A stretch of 5,197 nt of DNA from an uncultured Campylobacter sp. Lineage in GTDB: Bacteria > Campylobacterota > Campylobacteria > Campylobacterales > Campylobacteraceae. Of this stretch, positions 1 to 5,197 are shown piece after piece. The stretch is from contig NZ_CALHXD010000309.1 in the NCBI RefSeq assembly GCF_938040115.1, forward strand, positions 1-5,197, written 5' to 3'. The notes beneath the pieces were generated by a model. The model was not told where the DNA came from and did not search any database. It was given only the letters and a program-made list of their open reading frames with translations. Made by a program: the position numbers and the translations under genes. Numbering within the stretch: position 1 is the stretch's first letter; each line of letters starts with the position of its first letter.

Positions 1-1390
1 CGCTGGCGTCCACTACGCGTATGCACACGGCGTTTTCATAGGTGCGGTTATCGCCCATTACGCCTACTGAGTGCACGTTTAGCAGTACGCAAAACGCTTG
101 CCACGTTTTGTTGTACCAGCCGCTAGATTTTAGCTCGTCGCGTAGGATCACGTCGGCTTTGCGTAGCAGCTCAAGGCTTGGCGTATTTACCTCACCCATT
201 ATGCGGATCGCAAGACCTGGACCTGGGAATGGGTGACGGAACACGAGCTCGCGCGAAAGACCGAGCTCAAGTCCCAGCTGACGCACTTCGTCTTTAAAGA
301 TTTCTCTTAAAGGCTCGATCAGCTCAAAGCTCATCCAATCAGGCAGTCCGCCGACGTTGTGGTGGCTTTTGATCGTCTTGCTAGATCCCACGACCGAGCT
401 TTCGATGATGTCGGTATAAAGCGTACCCTGGGCTAAAAATTTGACGTTATCGTGCTTTTTGGCCTCTTTTTCAAAGATTTCGATGAAAGTTTCGCCGATT
501 ATCTTACGTTTTTTCTCTGGATCTGTTACGCCAGCAAGCCTTTCTAGGAAAGTTTTACTCGCGTCTATACTAACTAGCTCCACGCCAAGCTTGGTTCTAA
601 AAGTCGCCTCGACCTGTTCGCGTTCGCCCGTTCTAAGTAGTCCGTTATCGACGAAAACCAAGATCAAATTTTGCGGTATCGCAGCAGCCAAAAGCGCGGC
701 GGTAACGGAGCTATCCACGCCTCCGCTAACGGCGCAAAGGACTTTTTTGTTGCCCACGGTTTCTTTGATTTTGGCGATCTGGGTTTTAGCAAAGCTGCCC
801 ATGTTCCATGTGCTTTCGCAGCCGCAGATATATTTGGCGAAATTTTTTAATATCTGTGTACCAAACTCGCTGTGTTGAACCTCCGGATGAAACTGCAAAG
901 CATAAAATTTGCGCGTGTCGTCGCCAAATACGCAATAGGGCGAATTTTCGCTCGTCGCCAACGCCTCAAAGCCGTTTGGTAAATTTTTTACGAAGTCGGA
1001 GTGACTCATCCAGACGATCTGCTTTTGGGGCAAATCGGTAAAAAGTCGGTGCGCCTTAGTCACGGTTAGCTCGGCCTTGCCGTACTCCTTGTGGGAGGCC
1101 GGAGCAACCTGAGCGCCGAATTTATGCGCCAAAAGCTGCATACCGTAGCAAATGCCTAAAATCGGTAGCTTTAGCTTAAATACGCCCTCGTCGCAAAAAT
1201 ACGCATCAGGAGCATAAACGCTAGCAGGGCCGCCGCTTAGGATTATGCCTTTTGGTTTTTTTGCTTTGATCTCCTCGACCTTAGCGTTAAAAGGCAAAAT
1301 TTCGGTATAAACGCCCTGTTCGCGCAAGCGTCTAGCGATTAGTTGGGTGTATTGCGAACCAAAATCCAAAACTATTATCGTGTTATTCAT
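1..1390 (-). CDS. guaA: GMP synthase (glutamine-hydrolysing), 3' end cut by the window edge
   Basis: Cytoplasmic enzyme of the last step of de novo GMP synthesis: XMP + ATP + glutamine to GMP + AMP + PPi + glutamate. Translation from ATG at 1390 gives an N-terminal class I glutamine amidotransferase domain with the nucleophile in GICYGMQ (Cys81) and the His/Glu pair in FHPEV (His168, Glu170). The ATP-pyrophosphatase loop SGGVDSS follows at 222-228. The C-terminal GMP-synthase/dimerisation domain has the signature HPFPGPGLAIR from His386. About 463 residues are visible; the family is usually near 511, so roughly the last 48 are outside the window. The frame is intact from the start codon to the edge (ending ...IRVVDAS). 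The start is supported by AAAGGG five bases upstream and by the near-N-terminal IIVLDFGSQYTQLIARR motif. It lies 9 bases after nhaD and is probably cotranscribed and coupled with it. The identification is secure. Confidence 0.98.
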   Translation of the reverse strand, partial: MNNTIIVLDFGSQYTQLIARRLREQGVYTEILPFNAKVEEIKAKKPKGIILSGGPASVYAPDAYFCDEGVFKLKLPILGICYGMQLLAHKFGAQVAPASHKEYGKAELTVTKAHRLFTDLPQKQIVWMSHSDFVKNLPNGFEALATSENSPYCVFGDDTRKFYALQFHPEVQHSEFGTQILKNFAKYICGCESTWNMGSFAKTQIAKIKETVGNKKVLCAVSGGVDSSVTAALLAAAIPQNLILVFVDNGLLRTGEREQVEATFRTKLGVELVSIDASKTFLERLAGVTDPEKKRKIIGETFIEIFEKEAKKHDNVKFLAQGTLYTDIIESSVVGSSKTIKSHHNVGGLPDWMSFELIEPLREIFKDEVRQLGLELGLSRELVFRHPFPGPGLAIRIMGEVNTPSLELLRKADVILRDELKSSGWYNKTWQAFCVLLNVHSVGVMGDNRTYENAVCIRVVDAS

Positions 1391-1395
1391 GATTG

Positions 1396-1401
1396 CCCTT
1401 T
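1396..1401 (-). promoter_or_regulatory. guaA ribosome binding site overlapping the nhaD stop codon
   Basis: On the minus strand AAAGGG lies five bases before the guaA ATG. Its first two bases are the last two bases of the nhaD TAA (1402-1400). A ribosome finishing nhaD therefore covers the guaA initiation site, which favours coupled translation and fixes the guaA start. Confidence 0.75.
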
Positions 1402-2791
1402 AAAAATATAAATGAAAAATTTCAAACTGTATGTACCAGATCACGACCGATACGATATAGCCGGCAACCACGGTCCATGCGTATTTCATATGCGCGCCGA
1501 AGGTATAGATGCCTTTTAGTTTGCCCATAACGCCAACGCCCGCAGCCGAGCCGAAGCTAATCATCGAGCCGCCGATACCGGCAGTCAAGGTAACTAGTAA
1601 CCACTGGCTTAAATTTTCGCCCACATCCGCGCCCATCATAGGATTTGCTTTTAGTACAGCAGACATAACGGGGACGTTATCCACGATAGCAGATAGGAAG
1701 CCGACTCCTATATTTACGGCAGTGGCGCCAAATTTATCATAAAGAGAAACGGCGTAATTTAAAAATCCGACGAAGTGCAACGCGCCCACGGCCGCAAGGA
1801 TACCGAAGAAGAAGAAAAGCGTGTTGTTTTCGATCTTTGACATATAGTGAAAGACGTGCATAGGCTCTTCGTTTTTGTTGGTTTTTTTGTAGATGTAGGT
1901 GTAAATACTAAGAAGCGAGAAGCCAAACATCATGCCCCACATCGCAGGTAGGTGGAAAAGCTGATGCATCATAACGGCCGAAAATATCGTAAATGCGCCA
2001 AGTCCGATGACGACTTTGCCGCCTTTTTTGATGCTTACTTTTGGCTCTGTCGCAGGGTCAAAATGCGGACTGCCCGCAGGTACGACGCGTGCTAGTAAAA
2101 ACGCCGTAACTAGCCAGCCGATAAACGAAGCAGGGAAAAGCGCGAAAAAGTCGATAAAAGGAGCCTTGCCCGCAGCCCACGCCATTAGCGTCGTGATATC
2201 GCCAAACGGACTCCATGCGCCGCCTGCGTTTGCTGCTACTACGATGTTTATCGCACCTGCGACTAGGAAATTCGTGTTGTTCTTATCTATCGTTAAAAGT
2301 ACAGTGGAGAGGATAAGAGCGGTAGTTAGGTTGTCAGCGACAGGACTAATGAAAAACGCCAAAACGCCCGTTAGCCAAAAGAGTCTTTTGTATGTATAGC
2401 CCTTTGAGACGAGGTTGTATTTTAGCGCGTTAAATACGTCACGCTCGATGAGCGCCTCGATATAAGTCATTGCAACCATGAGGAAAAATACGATCTGCGA
2501 AATCTCTAAAATCAGGTGATTTACCTCATTTTGCAACAAATGCACGTCTAGGCCGTTTGCCAGCATATAAAAGCCGATGAGCAAGAACATAAAAGTGCCG
2601 ATAAATATGGCCGGCTTAGCCTTATCGATGTGAAAATTTTCCTCCGTAGCGATGAAAAAATATCCAACGACGAAAATGATGAGGCTCGCGATACCCACCC
2701 ACGTAGTCGTTAAATTTAAAGCCTCGCCCGCAGCGTCGCCGCTACCGAAGGCCAAAGCGAAAAACAGACTCAAAAGTCCGACGATCTTCAT
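1400..2791 (-). CDS. nhaD: Na+/H+ antiporter, NhaD family
   Basis: Inner-membrane antiporter that expels Na+ (and, in characterised members, Li+) in exchange for protons, for sodium tolerance and pH homeostasis. The 463-residue protein is hydrophobic throughout, with about a dozen membrane segments, and belongs to the ion transporter (IT) superfamily. Visible family motifs are SPVADNLTTAL (149-159), NAGGAWSPFGDITT (188-201), DNVPVMSAV (371-379) and GGSMISFGSAAGVGVMG (407-423). The two Asp-Asn pairs (153-154 and 371-372) and the Ser/Thr-rich stretches mark the inverted-repeat core. In Vibrio cholerae NhaD, polar residues in these motifs are needed for transport (established knowledge). The first ~20 residues resemble a signal sequence or first helix, as in other NhaD proteins. 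The length is close to the family norm, with no break. The start at 2791 has AAGGAG five bases upstream. It is the middle gene of the lipoprotein-nhaD-guaA group. Confidence 0.95.
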   Translation of the reverse strand: MKIVGLLSLFFALAFGSGDAAGEALNLTTTWVGIASLIIFVVGYFFIATEENFHIDKAKPAIFIGTFMFLLIGFYMLANGLDVHLLQNEVNHLILEISQIVFFLMVAMTYIEALIERDVFNALKYNLVSKGYTYKRLFWLTGVLAFFISPVADNLTTALILSTVLLTIDKNNTNFLVAGAINIVVAANAGGAWSPFGDITTLMAWAAGKAPFIDFFALFPASFIGWLVTAFLLARVVPAGSPHFDPATEPKVSIKKGGKVVIGLGAFTIFSAVMMHQLFHLPAMWGMMFGFSLLSIYTYIYKKTNKNEEPMHVFHYMSKIENNTLFFFFGILAAVGALHFVGFLNYAVSLYDKFGATAVNIGVGFLSAIVDNVPVMSAVLKANPMMGADVGENLSQWLLVTLTAGIGGSMISFGSAAGVGVMGKLKGIYTFGAHMKYAWTVVAGYIVSVVIWYIQFEIFHLYF

Positions 2792-2796
2792 TTGCT

Positions 2797-2802
2797 CTCC
2801 TT
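2797..2802 (-). promoter_or_regulatory. nhaD ribosome binding site
   Basis: AAGGAG on the minus strand, five bases before the nhaD ATG at 2791. It lies in the 14-base gap after the TAA of the small lipoprotein gene. It is a strong Shine-Dalgarno sequence and confirms the nhaD start. The gap is too short for a sodium-responsive riboswitch or a separate nhaD promoter. Confidence 0.8.
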
Positions 2803-2805
2803 GAT

Positions 2806-2958
2806 TTATAGTTTATTTATCTTTTCGGTTTTGCTGTTTGAGGGCTCGGACGGCGCTTCGTAGAACGGATCACCCTTGTGGCCGCAACCTGCTATAAAAA
2901 TTAACAAAAAAAATGCTAAAATCGCCCTATGAAAGACGCTAAGACTATTATTCGACAT
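2806..2958 (-). CDS. small LptM/YifL-like lipoprotein, 50 residues
   Basis: This short gene is easily missed. Translation from ATG at 2958 gives MSNNSLSVFHRA, a hydrophobic stretch (residues 12-23) and the lipobox IAGC with the lipidated cysteine at 25. The mature peptide is only 26 residues and begins CGHKGDPFYEAP, then becomes polar. The order of signal peptide, lipobox and CGxKGxPxY followed by Pro-rich polar residues resembles the LptM (YifL) lipoproteins. E. coli LptM assists maturation of the LptD-LptE lipopolysaccharide translocon; assigning that role here is inference. The stop TAA at 2808-2806 lies 14 bases before nhaD, so it probably leads that operon. ATG 2958 is the only ATG in this frame, which is stop-bounded at 2986. 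A TTG near 2910 would leave a signal peptide too short to work. Position +2 after Cys is His, so there is no Asp retention signal of the E. coli type. Confidence 0.8.
   Translation of the reverse strand: MSNNSLSVFHRAILAFFLLIFIAGCGHKGDPFYEAPSEPSNSKTEKINKL
2914..2922 (+). promoter_or_regulatory. candidate extended -10 promoter for the DUF721-like gene
   Basis: TGCTAAAAT matches an extended -10 element (TGn plus TAAAAT at 2917-2922), preceded by an A-rich tract. The hexamer ends six bases before the ATG at 2929, so transcription would start at or next to the A of the start codon and give a leaderless mRNA. No Shine-Dalgarno sequence precedes the ATG, which fits. A second candidate, TATAAA at 2893-2898, would give a short leader of about 24 bases. 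Both lie inside the coding sequence of the opposing lipoprotein gene. This is pattern-based only. Confidence 0.4.
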
Positions 2959-3411
2959 ATTGTTGATAATCCTTTTTATAAAGAGTTAAAAAACCGTAGC
3001 GAATGCGGAGAATTTTTACAGCTTTTAAGCCTAAATCATCGCAGGCTCATCGCCTTTTGCTACGAGAAAAACGGCATTTTGTTTTTCGCCCTGTTTCATC
3101 CGCTAGGACTTCAGGAATTAAAAAGCGATAGTAGTATAAAAATGTTAAAAGGCTTATTAAAAATCTATTCGAGCGTAAATTTTGACGCCAGGCTCGCTCG
3201 CGTGACGGACGTTAAATTTTTTGTGACAAAGCATTTAAAATTTAAAAAAGCGACCGACCCATACGAAAAAAAGCAAATTTTTACCTACGCCGAGCCTGCT
3301 AAAGGCGAGTTTGTAAATTTAGCCAAAAGCGAGCGGATTTTTGAGGGATTTGAAAAAATTCGCCTTGCCATAAAGCAAAATTTAGCCAAAGAATCAAGCG
3401 GGGCGCGATGA
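2929..3411 (+). CDS. DUF721/DciA-like protein
   Basis: The 160-residue soluble protein has no signal peptide or membrane segment. The region at about 29-100 has the DUF721 pattern: a helical lead-in, then a strand with NGILFFALFHPLGLQEL (48-64, the 'G-x-L-x-v...eL' core), a helix with a lysine-rich face (KMLKGLLKIY, 71-80), and a final strand VTDVKFFVT (92-100). The tail is basic and low in complexity. DUF721 includes DciA, the DnaB helicase loader/regulator of bacteria that lack DnaC. Similarity is recognised by pattern only, and the Campylobacterota branch is divergent, so the replication role is inference. ATG 2929 is the first possible start because an in-frame TAA lies at 2917-2919. It has no Shine-Dalgarno sequence and overlaps the 5' end of the lipoprotein gene by 30 bases. 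The gene looks richer in A+T than uvrC downstream and probably shares its transcript. Confidence 0.7.
   Translation: MKDAKTIIRHIVDNPFYKELKNRSECGEFLQLLSLNHRRLIAFCYEKNGILFFALFHPLGLQELKSDSSIKMLKGLLKIYSSVNFDARLARVTDVKFFVTKHLKFKKATDPYEKKQIFTYAEPAKGEFVNLAKSERIFEGFEKIRLAIKQNLAKESSGAR
2970..2980 (-). promoter_or_regulatory. candidate -10 box or Shine-Dalgarno for the lipoprotein-nhaD-guaA group
   Basis: Upstream of the lipoprotein ATG (2958) the minus strand reads TATAAA (2980-2975), directly followed by an overlapping AAAGGA (2975-2970). A T-rich stretch lies just upstream, as is common in Campylobacter sigma-70 promoters that lack a clear -35. TATAAA could be the operon's -10, giving a leader of about ten bases. 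Otherwise AAAGGA, 11 bases from the ATG, could be a weak ribosome binding site on a longer transcript starting deeper in the opposing gene. Both cannot hold at once. Confidence 0.3.
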
Positions 3412-3473
3412 ATCAAATTTGGCCGAATTTAATCCAAAGCTCAAATTTACCGACGGGAGTCAAATTTTGCTAA
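3408..3473 (+). other. 21-codon reading frame bridging the DUF721-like gene and uvrC, possible coupling peptide
   Basis: An ATG at 3408 overlaps the TGA of the DUF721-like gene as ATGA and is preceded by GCGGGG four bases upstream, so it looks like a normal coupled start. It is not in the uvrC frame: it reads MNQIWPNLIQSS... for 21 codons and stops at TAA 3471-3473, overlapping the proposed uvrC start region (TTG at 3467-3469). It may be a translated leader that delivers ribosomes to the uvrC start, an old uvrC start left behind by a frameshift, or chance. The peptide resembles nothing I recognise. Confidence 0.3.
3455..3459 (+). promoter_or_regulatory. uvrC ribosome binding site that decides a TTG start
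   Basis: GGGAG lies seven bases before TTG 3467, good Shine-Dalgarno spacing. The other in-frame candidate, TTG 3419, has only a GGGGCG-like stretch about 13 bases away. No ATG exists in the uvrC frame between the upstream stop at 3383 and the conserved UvrC sequence. This site therefore favours the start at 3467. Confidence 0.6.
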
Positions 3474-5197
3474 TCGACGAGATCCGCTCGCTGCCCGCCC
3501 AGCCCGGCGTTTATCAGTATTTCGACAAGGCCGGCAAGCTTCTTTACGTCGGCAAGGCTAAAATTTTAAAAAACCGCGTCAAAAGCTACTTTTCATTTAC
3601 GCCCGCGCTCGCCCCCTCGCCAAAGGTTAGCCCGCGCATCCACAAGATGATCAGCGAGGCCGTACACCTCGAGTACATCGTCACTCCCAGCGAAGCCGAC
3701 GCGCTGATACTGGAAAACTCCTTCATCAAGCAGCTAAGGCCCAAATACAACATCTTGCTGCGCGACGATAAGACCTATCCCTACATCTACGTAAATTTGG
3801 ACGAGGATTTTCCGCGCTTTGAGATCACGCGAAAGATCGTCCGAGGCAAAAACGTCAAGTATTTTGGCCCGTATTTTCGCGGCGCGCGCGAGCTTTTAGA
3901 TGCGCTAAGGCTGAGCTTTAAACTCGTGCAAAGCAAAAGCGCGCTCAAAGCCACGGGTGCGTATCTACCTTATCAGATCGGCTACTCCGAGGCCCCTCTC
4001 ATCAGCAAAATTTCGCCCGCAGACTACGCCAAGGTCGTAGAGGGCGCGATCGCAGCGCTAAATAATCCTCTTTCTATGCTGCCAAAGCTCGTAAATTTGA
4101 TGAACAAATACGCCCAAAACGAAAACTACGAGCAAGCCGCTCTCGTGCGCGATAAAATCAACGCTATCAAGGATCTAGACGTCAAAATCGAGGTTGATCT
4201 AGCTAAGCTTGAGGACTTTGAGGTTTTTGCCGTGGGCGCGGAGCAAAATTTGCTTTGCGCGGTGCGTTTTAGCGTGCACGGCGGCAAAATCAGCGGCGTG
4301 TATCAAAACATCACGAACGCCAAAATGAGTTCGCAAGGCGATCTAAACGACGCGTACAAGCAAATAGTTTTAGAGAGCTTTCCAGTTGGCGCGCCCGTCG
4401 TGAGCGCTAAAATTTACACGCTAGAAGCATTTGAGGACGCAAGTCTAGTAGAGGAGATCTTGACCGCTCGCCACGGCCGTAAATTTAGCATCTCCGTGCC
4501 TAAAATCGGCGAGAAAAAGCGCATCTGCGAGATGGCGCTAACAAACGCGCAGGTCTTTATCCAAAAATACCTAAAAACCCACGACGACGCGTTTTTGGAC
4601 GAGTTAAAGGAGTATTTCGGCCTCGCATGCGCGCCGTATGCCATCGAGACTTTCGACAACTCGCATATGTTCGGCGCGGCCGCAGTCGGCGCGATGGTGC
4701 GCTTTGAGCACGGAAACTTCGCCAAAGAGCACTACCGCCACATGCACCTCTCCCACGCAAACGACTACGATCAGATGCGCCAGATGCTAACAGAGCGCGC
4801 TTTGCGGTTTGACAAACTTAGTCCGCCCGATCTCTGGCTCATCGACGGCGGCCAGGCGCTGCTAGACCTCGCCTCGGATATCATCGCTAGCAGCGGCGCA
4901 AACGTCGATATACTCGCCATCTCAAAAGAAAAAATAGACGCCAAAGCCCACCGTGCAAAAGGCGGCGCGAGGGATAAAATTTACGCTAGCAGCGGCGTAT
5001 TTACATTGCCCGTCGGCGACAGACGACTACAGTTTTTTCAGCGTCTTCGTGACGAGGCGCACAGATTTGCCATTACCTTTCATCAAAAAACCAAGCGCAA
5101 GGAGGATCTGGGCGCTAGCAAGCTAGCAGACGCGGGTGTATCGGTGGGAAGTATCGCAAAGCTCGTTAAATTTTACGGCAGCTTTGAAGCGATAATG
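3467..5197 (+). CDS. uvrC: UvrABC system excinuclease subunit C, 3' end cut by the window edge
   Basis: UvrC makes the dual incisions around a DNA lesion bound by UvrB in nucleotide excision repair. From TTG 3467, 577 residues are visible; the family is near 600. The N-terminal GIY-YIG nuclease (3' cut) shows GVY at 14-16, YVGKAKILKNRVKSYF at 27-42 and a probable catalytic Glu at 83 in ALILENSFIKQL. The UvrB-binding UVR segment is near 205-237 (NENYEQAALVRDKI). The RNase H-like nuclease (5' cut) has FDNSH with Asp397, LIDGG with Asp460 and RDEAHRF with His532, matching the known catalytic residues. The first C-terminal helix-hairpin-helix begins near 555 (GVSVGSIAKLV) and is cut off. The four-cysteine Fe-S region that precedes the UVR segment in other UvrC proteins is present at 155-178 without any cysteine. 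The start is not ATG; TTG 3419 would add 16 residues. It is probably coupled to the gene upstream. Confidence 0.97.
   Translation, partial: MLIDEIRSLPAQPGVYQYFDKAGKLLYVGKAKILKNRVKSYFSFTPALAPSPKVSPRIHKMISEAVHLEYIVTPSEADALILENSFIKQLRPKYNILLRDDKTYPYIYVNLDEDFPRFEITRKIVRGKNVKYFGPYFRGARELLDALRLSFKLVQSKSALKATGAYLPYQIGYSEAPLISKISPADYAKVVEGAIAALNNPLSMLPKLVNLMNKYAQNENYEQAALVRDKINAIKDLDVKIEVDLAKLEDFEVFAVGAEQNLLCAVRFSVHGGKISGVYQNITNAKMSSQGDLNDAYKQIVLESFPVGAPVVSAKIYTLEAFEDASLVEEILTARHGRKFSISVPKIGEKKRICEMALTNAQVFIQKYLKTHDDAFLDELKEYFGLACAPYAIETFDNSHMFGAAAVGAMVRFEHGNFAKEHYRHMHLSHANDYDQMRQMLTERALRFDKLSPPDLWLIDGGQALLDLASDIIASSGANVDILAISKEKIDAKAHRAKGGARDKIYASSGVFTLPVGDRRLQFFQRLRDEAHRFAITFHQKTKRKEDLGASKLADAGVSVGSIAKLVKFYGSFEAIM

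Noticed and set aside
441..1041. Open frames on the plus strand opposite guaA (441-878 and 808-1041)
   Set aside because: They lie antisense to conserved GMP synthase codons and their translations are Ser/Arg-rich with no family resemblance; they are shadows of guaA.
1..1390. Possible frameshift in guaA
   Set aside because: Motifs from Cys81 through the 222-228 loop to His386 and the last codons before the edge all lie in one frame from the ATG at 1390; the gene only lacks a visible stop because the window ends.
1509..2399. Open frames on the plus strand opposite nhaD (1509-1742 and 2007-2399)
   Set aside because: They are antisense to conserved NhaD membrane motifs, with no recognisable domain and no good ribosome binding context.
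2792..2928. Possible sodium riboswitch or other structured leader ahead of nhaD
   Set aside because: Only 14 bases separate nhaD from the lipoprotein stop, and the rest of the stretch is coding; there is no room for a known sodium-sensing RNA.
4414..4760. Two overlapping minus-strand frames opposite uvrC
   Set aside because: They are Arg/Ser/Ala-rich translations antisense to the UvrC RNase H-like domain, typical of GC-rich shadow frames; they also overlap each other.
4884..4997. Direct repeat of 14 bases (CGCTAGCAGCGGCG at 4885-4898 and 4984-4997)
   Set aside because: Both copies encode Ala-Ser-Ser-Gly within intact UvrC and have no third copy or regular spacing; explained by codon preference.
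1..5197. CRISPR array, insertion sequence, tRNA, rRNA or defence island
   Set aside because: No regularly spaced repeats, transposase, terminal inverted repeats or tRNA-like folds were seen on reading both strands; nearly every base is in a gene.

Overview
The window carries two head-to-head gene groups and is almost entirely coding. Codon habits (frequent AAATTT, CAAAATTT and GCTAAAATT strings), protein sequences and gene content point to a Campylobacterota (epsilonproteobacterial) genome. The fairly high GC of most of it would suit a non-thermophilic, oral-type Campylobacter (C. rectus / showae / curvus / gracilis group). The genus-level call is an inference from recalled family resemblance, not from a search.

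Minus strand, reading right to left: a 50-residue lipoprotein gene (2806-2958), the Na+/H+ antiporter gene nhaD (1400-2791), and the 5' nine-tenths of guaA, GMP synthase (start at 1390, running off the left edge). Gaps of 14 and 9 bases, each holding a Shine-Dalgarno sequence, make this a probable operon. The lipoprotein has a signal peptide, a lipobox and a CGxKGxPxY-type start to the mature protein, like the LptM/YifL family.

Plus strand, left to right: a 160-residue DUF721/DciA-like protein (2929-3411), then uvrC (best start TTG at 3467, running off the right edge). A 21-codon reading frame overlaps the end of the first gene by ATGA and ends across the uvrC start, suggesting translational coupling.

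The two groups overlap at their 5' ends. The lipoprotein ATG (2958) lies inside the DUF721-like gene and the DUF721-like ATG (2929) lies inside the lipoprotein gene, with codons in exact antisense register. Each promoter must therefore sit inside or very near the opposing gene, and the plus-strand gene looks leaderless.

The most notable protein-level observation is that this UvrC has kept its nuclease residues and UVR segment but lacks all four cysteines that hold the 4Fe-4S cluster in other UvrC proteins. I see no mobile element, CRISPR array, tRNA, rRNA or new multi-gene system. The genes are largely housekeeping, with unusual local organisation.
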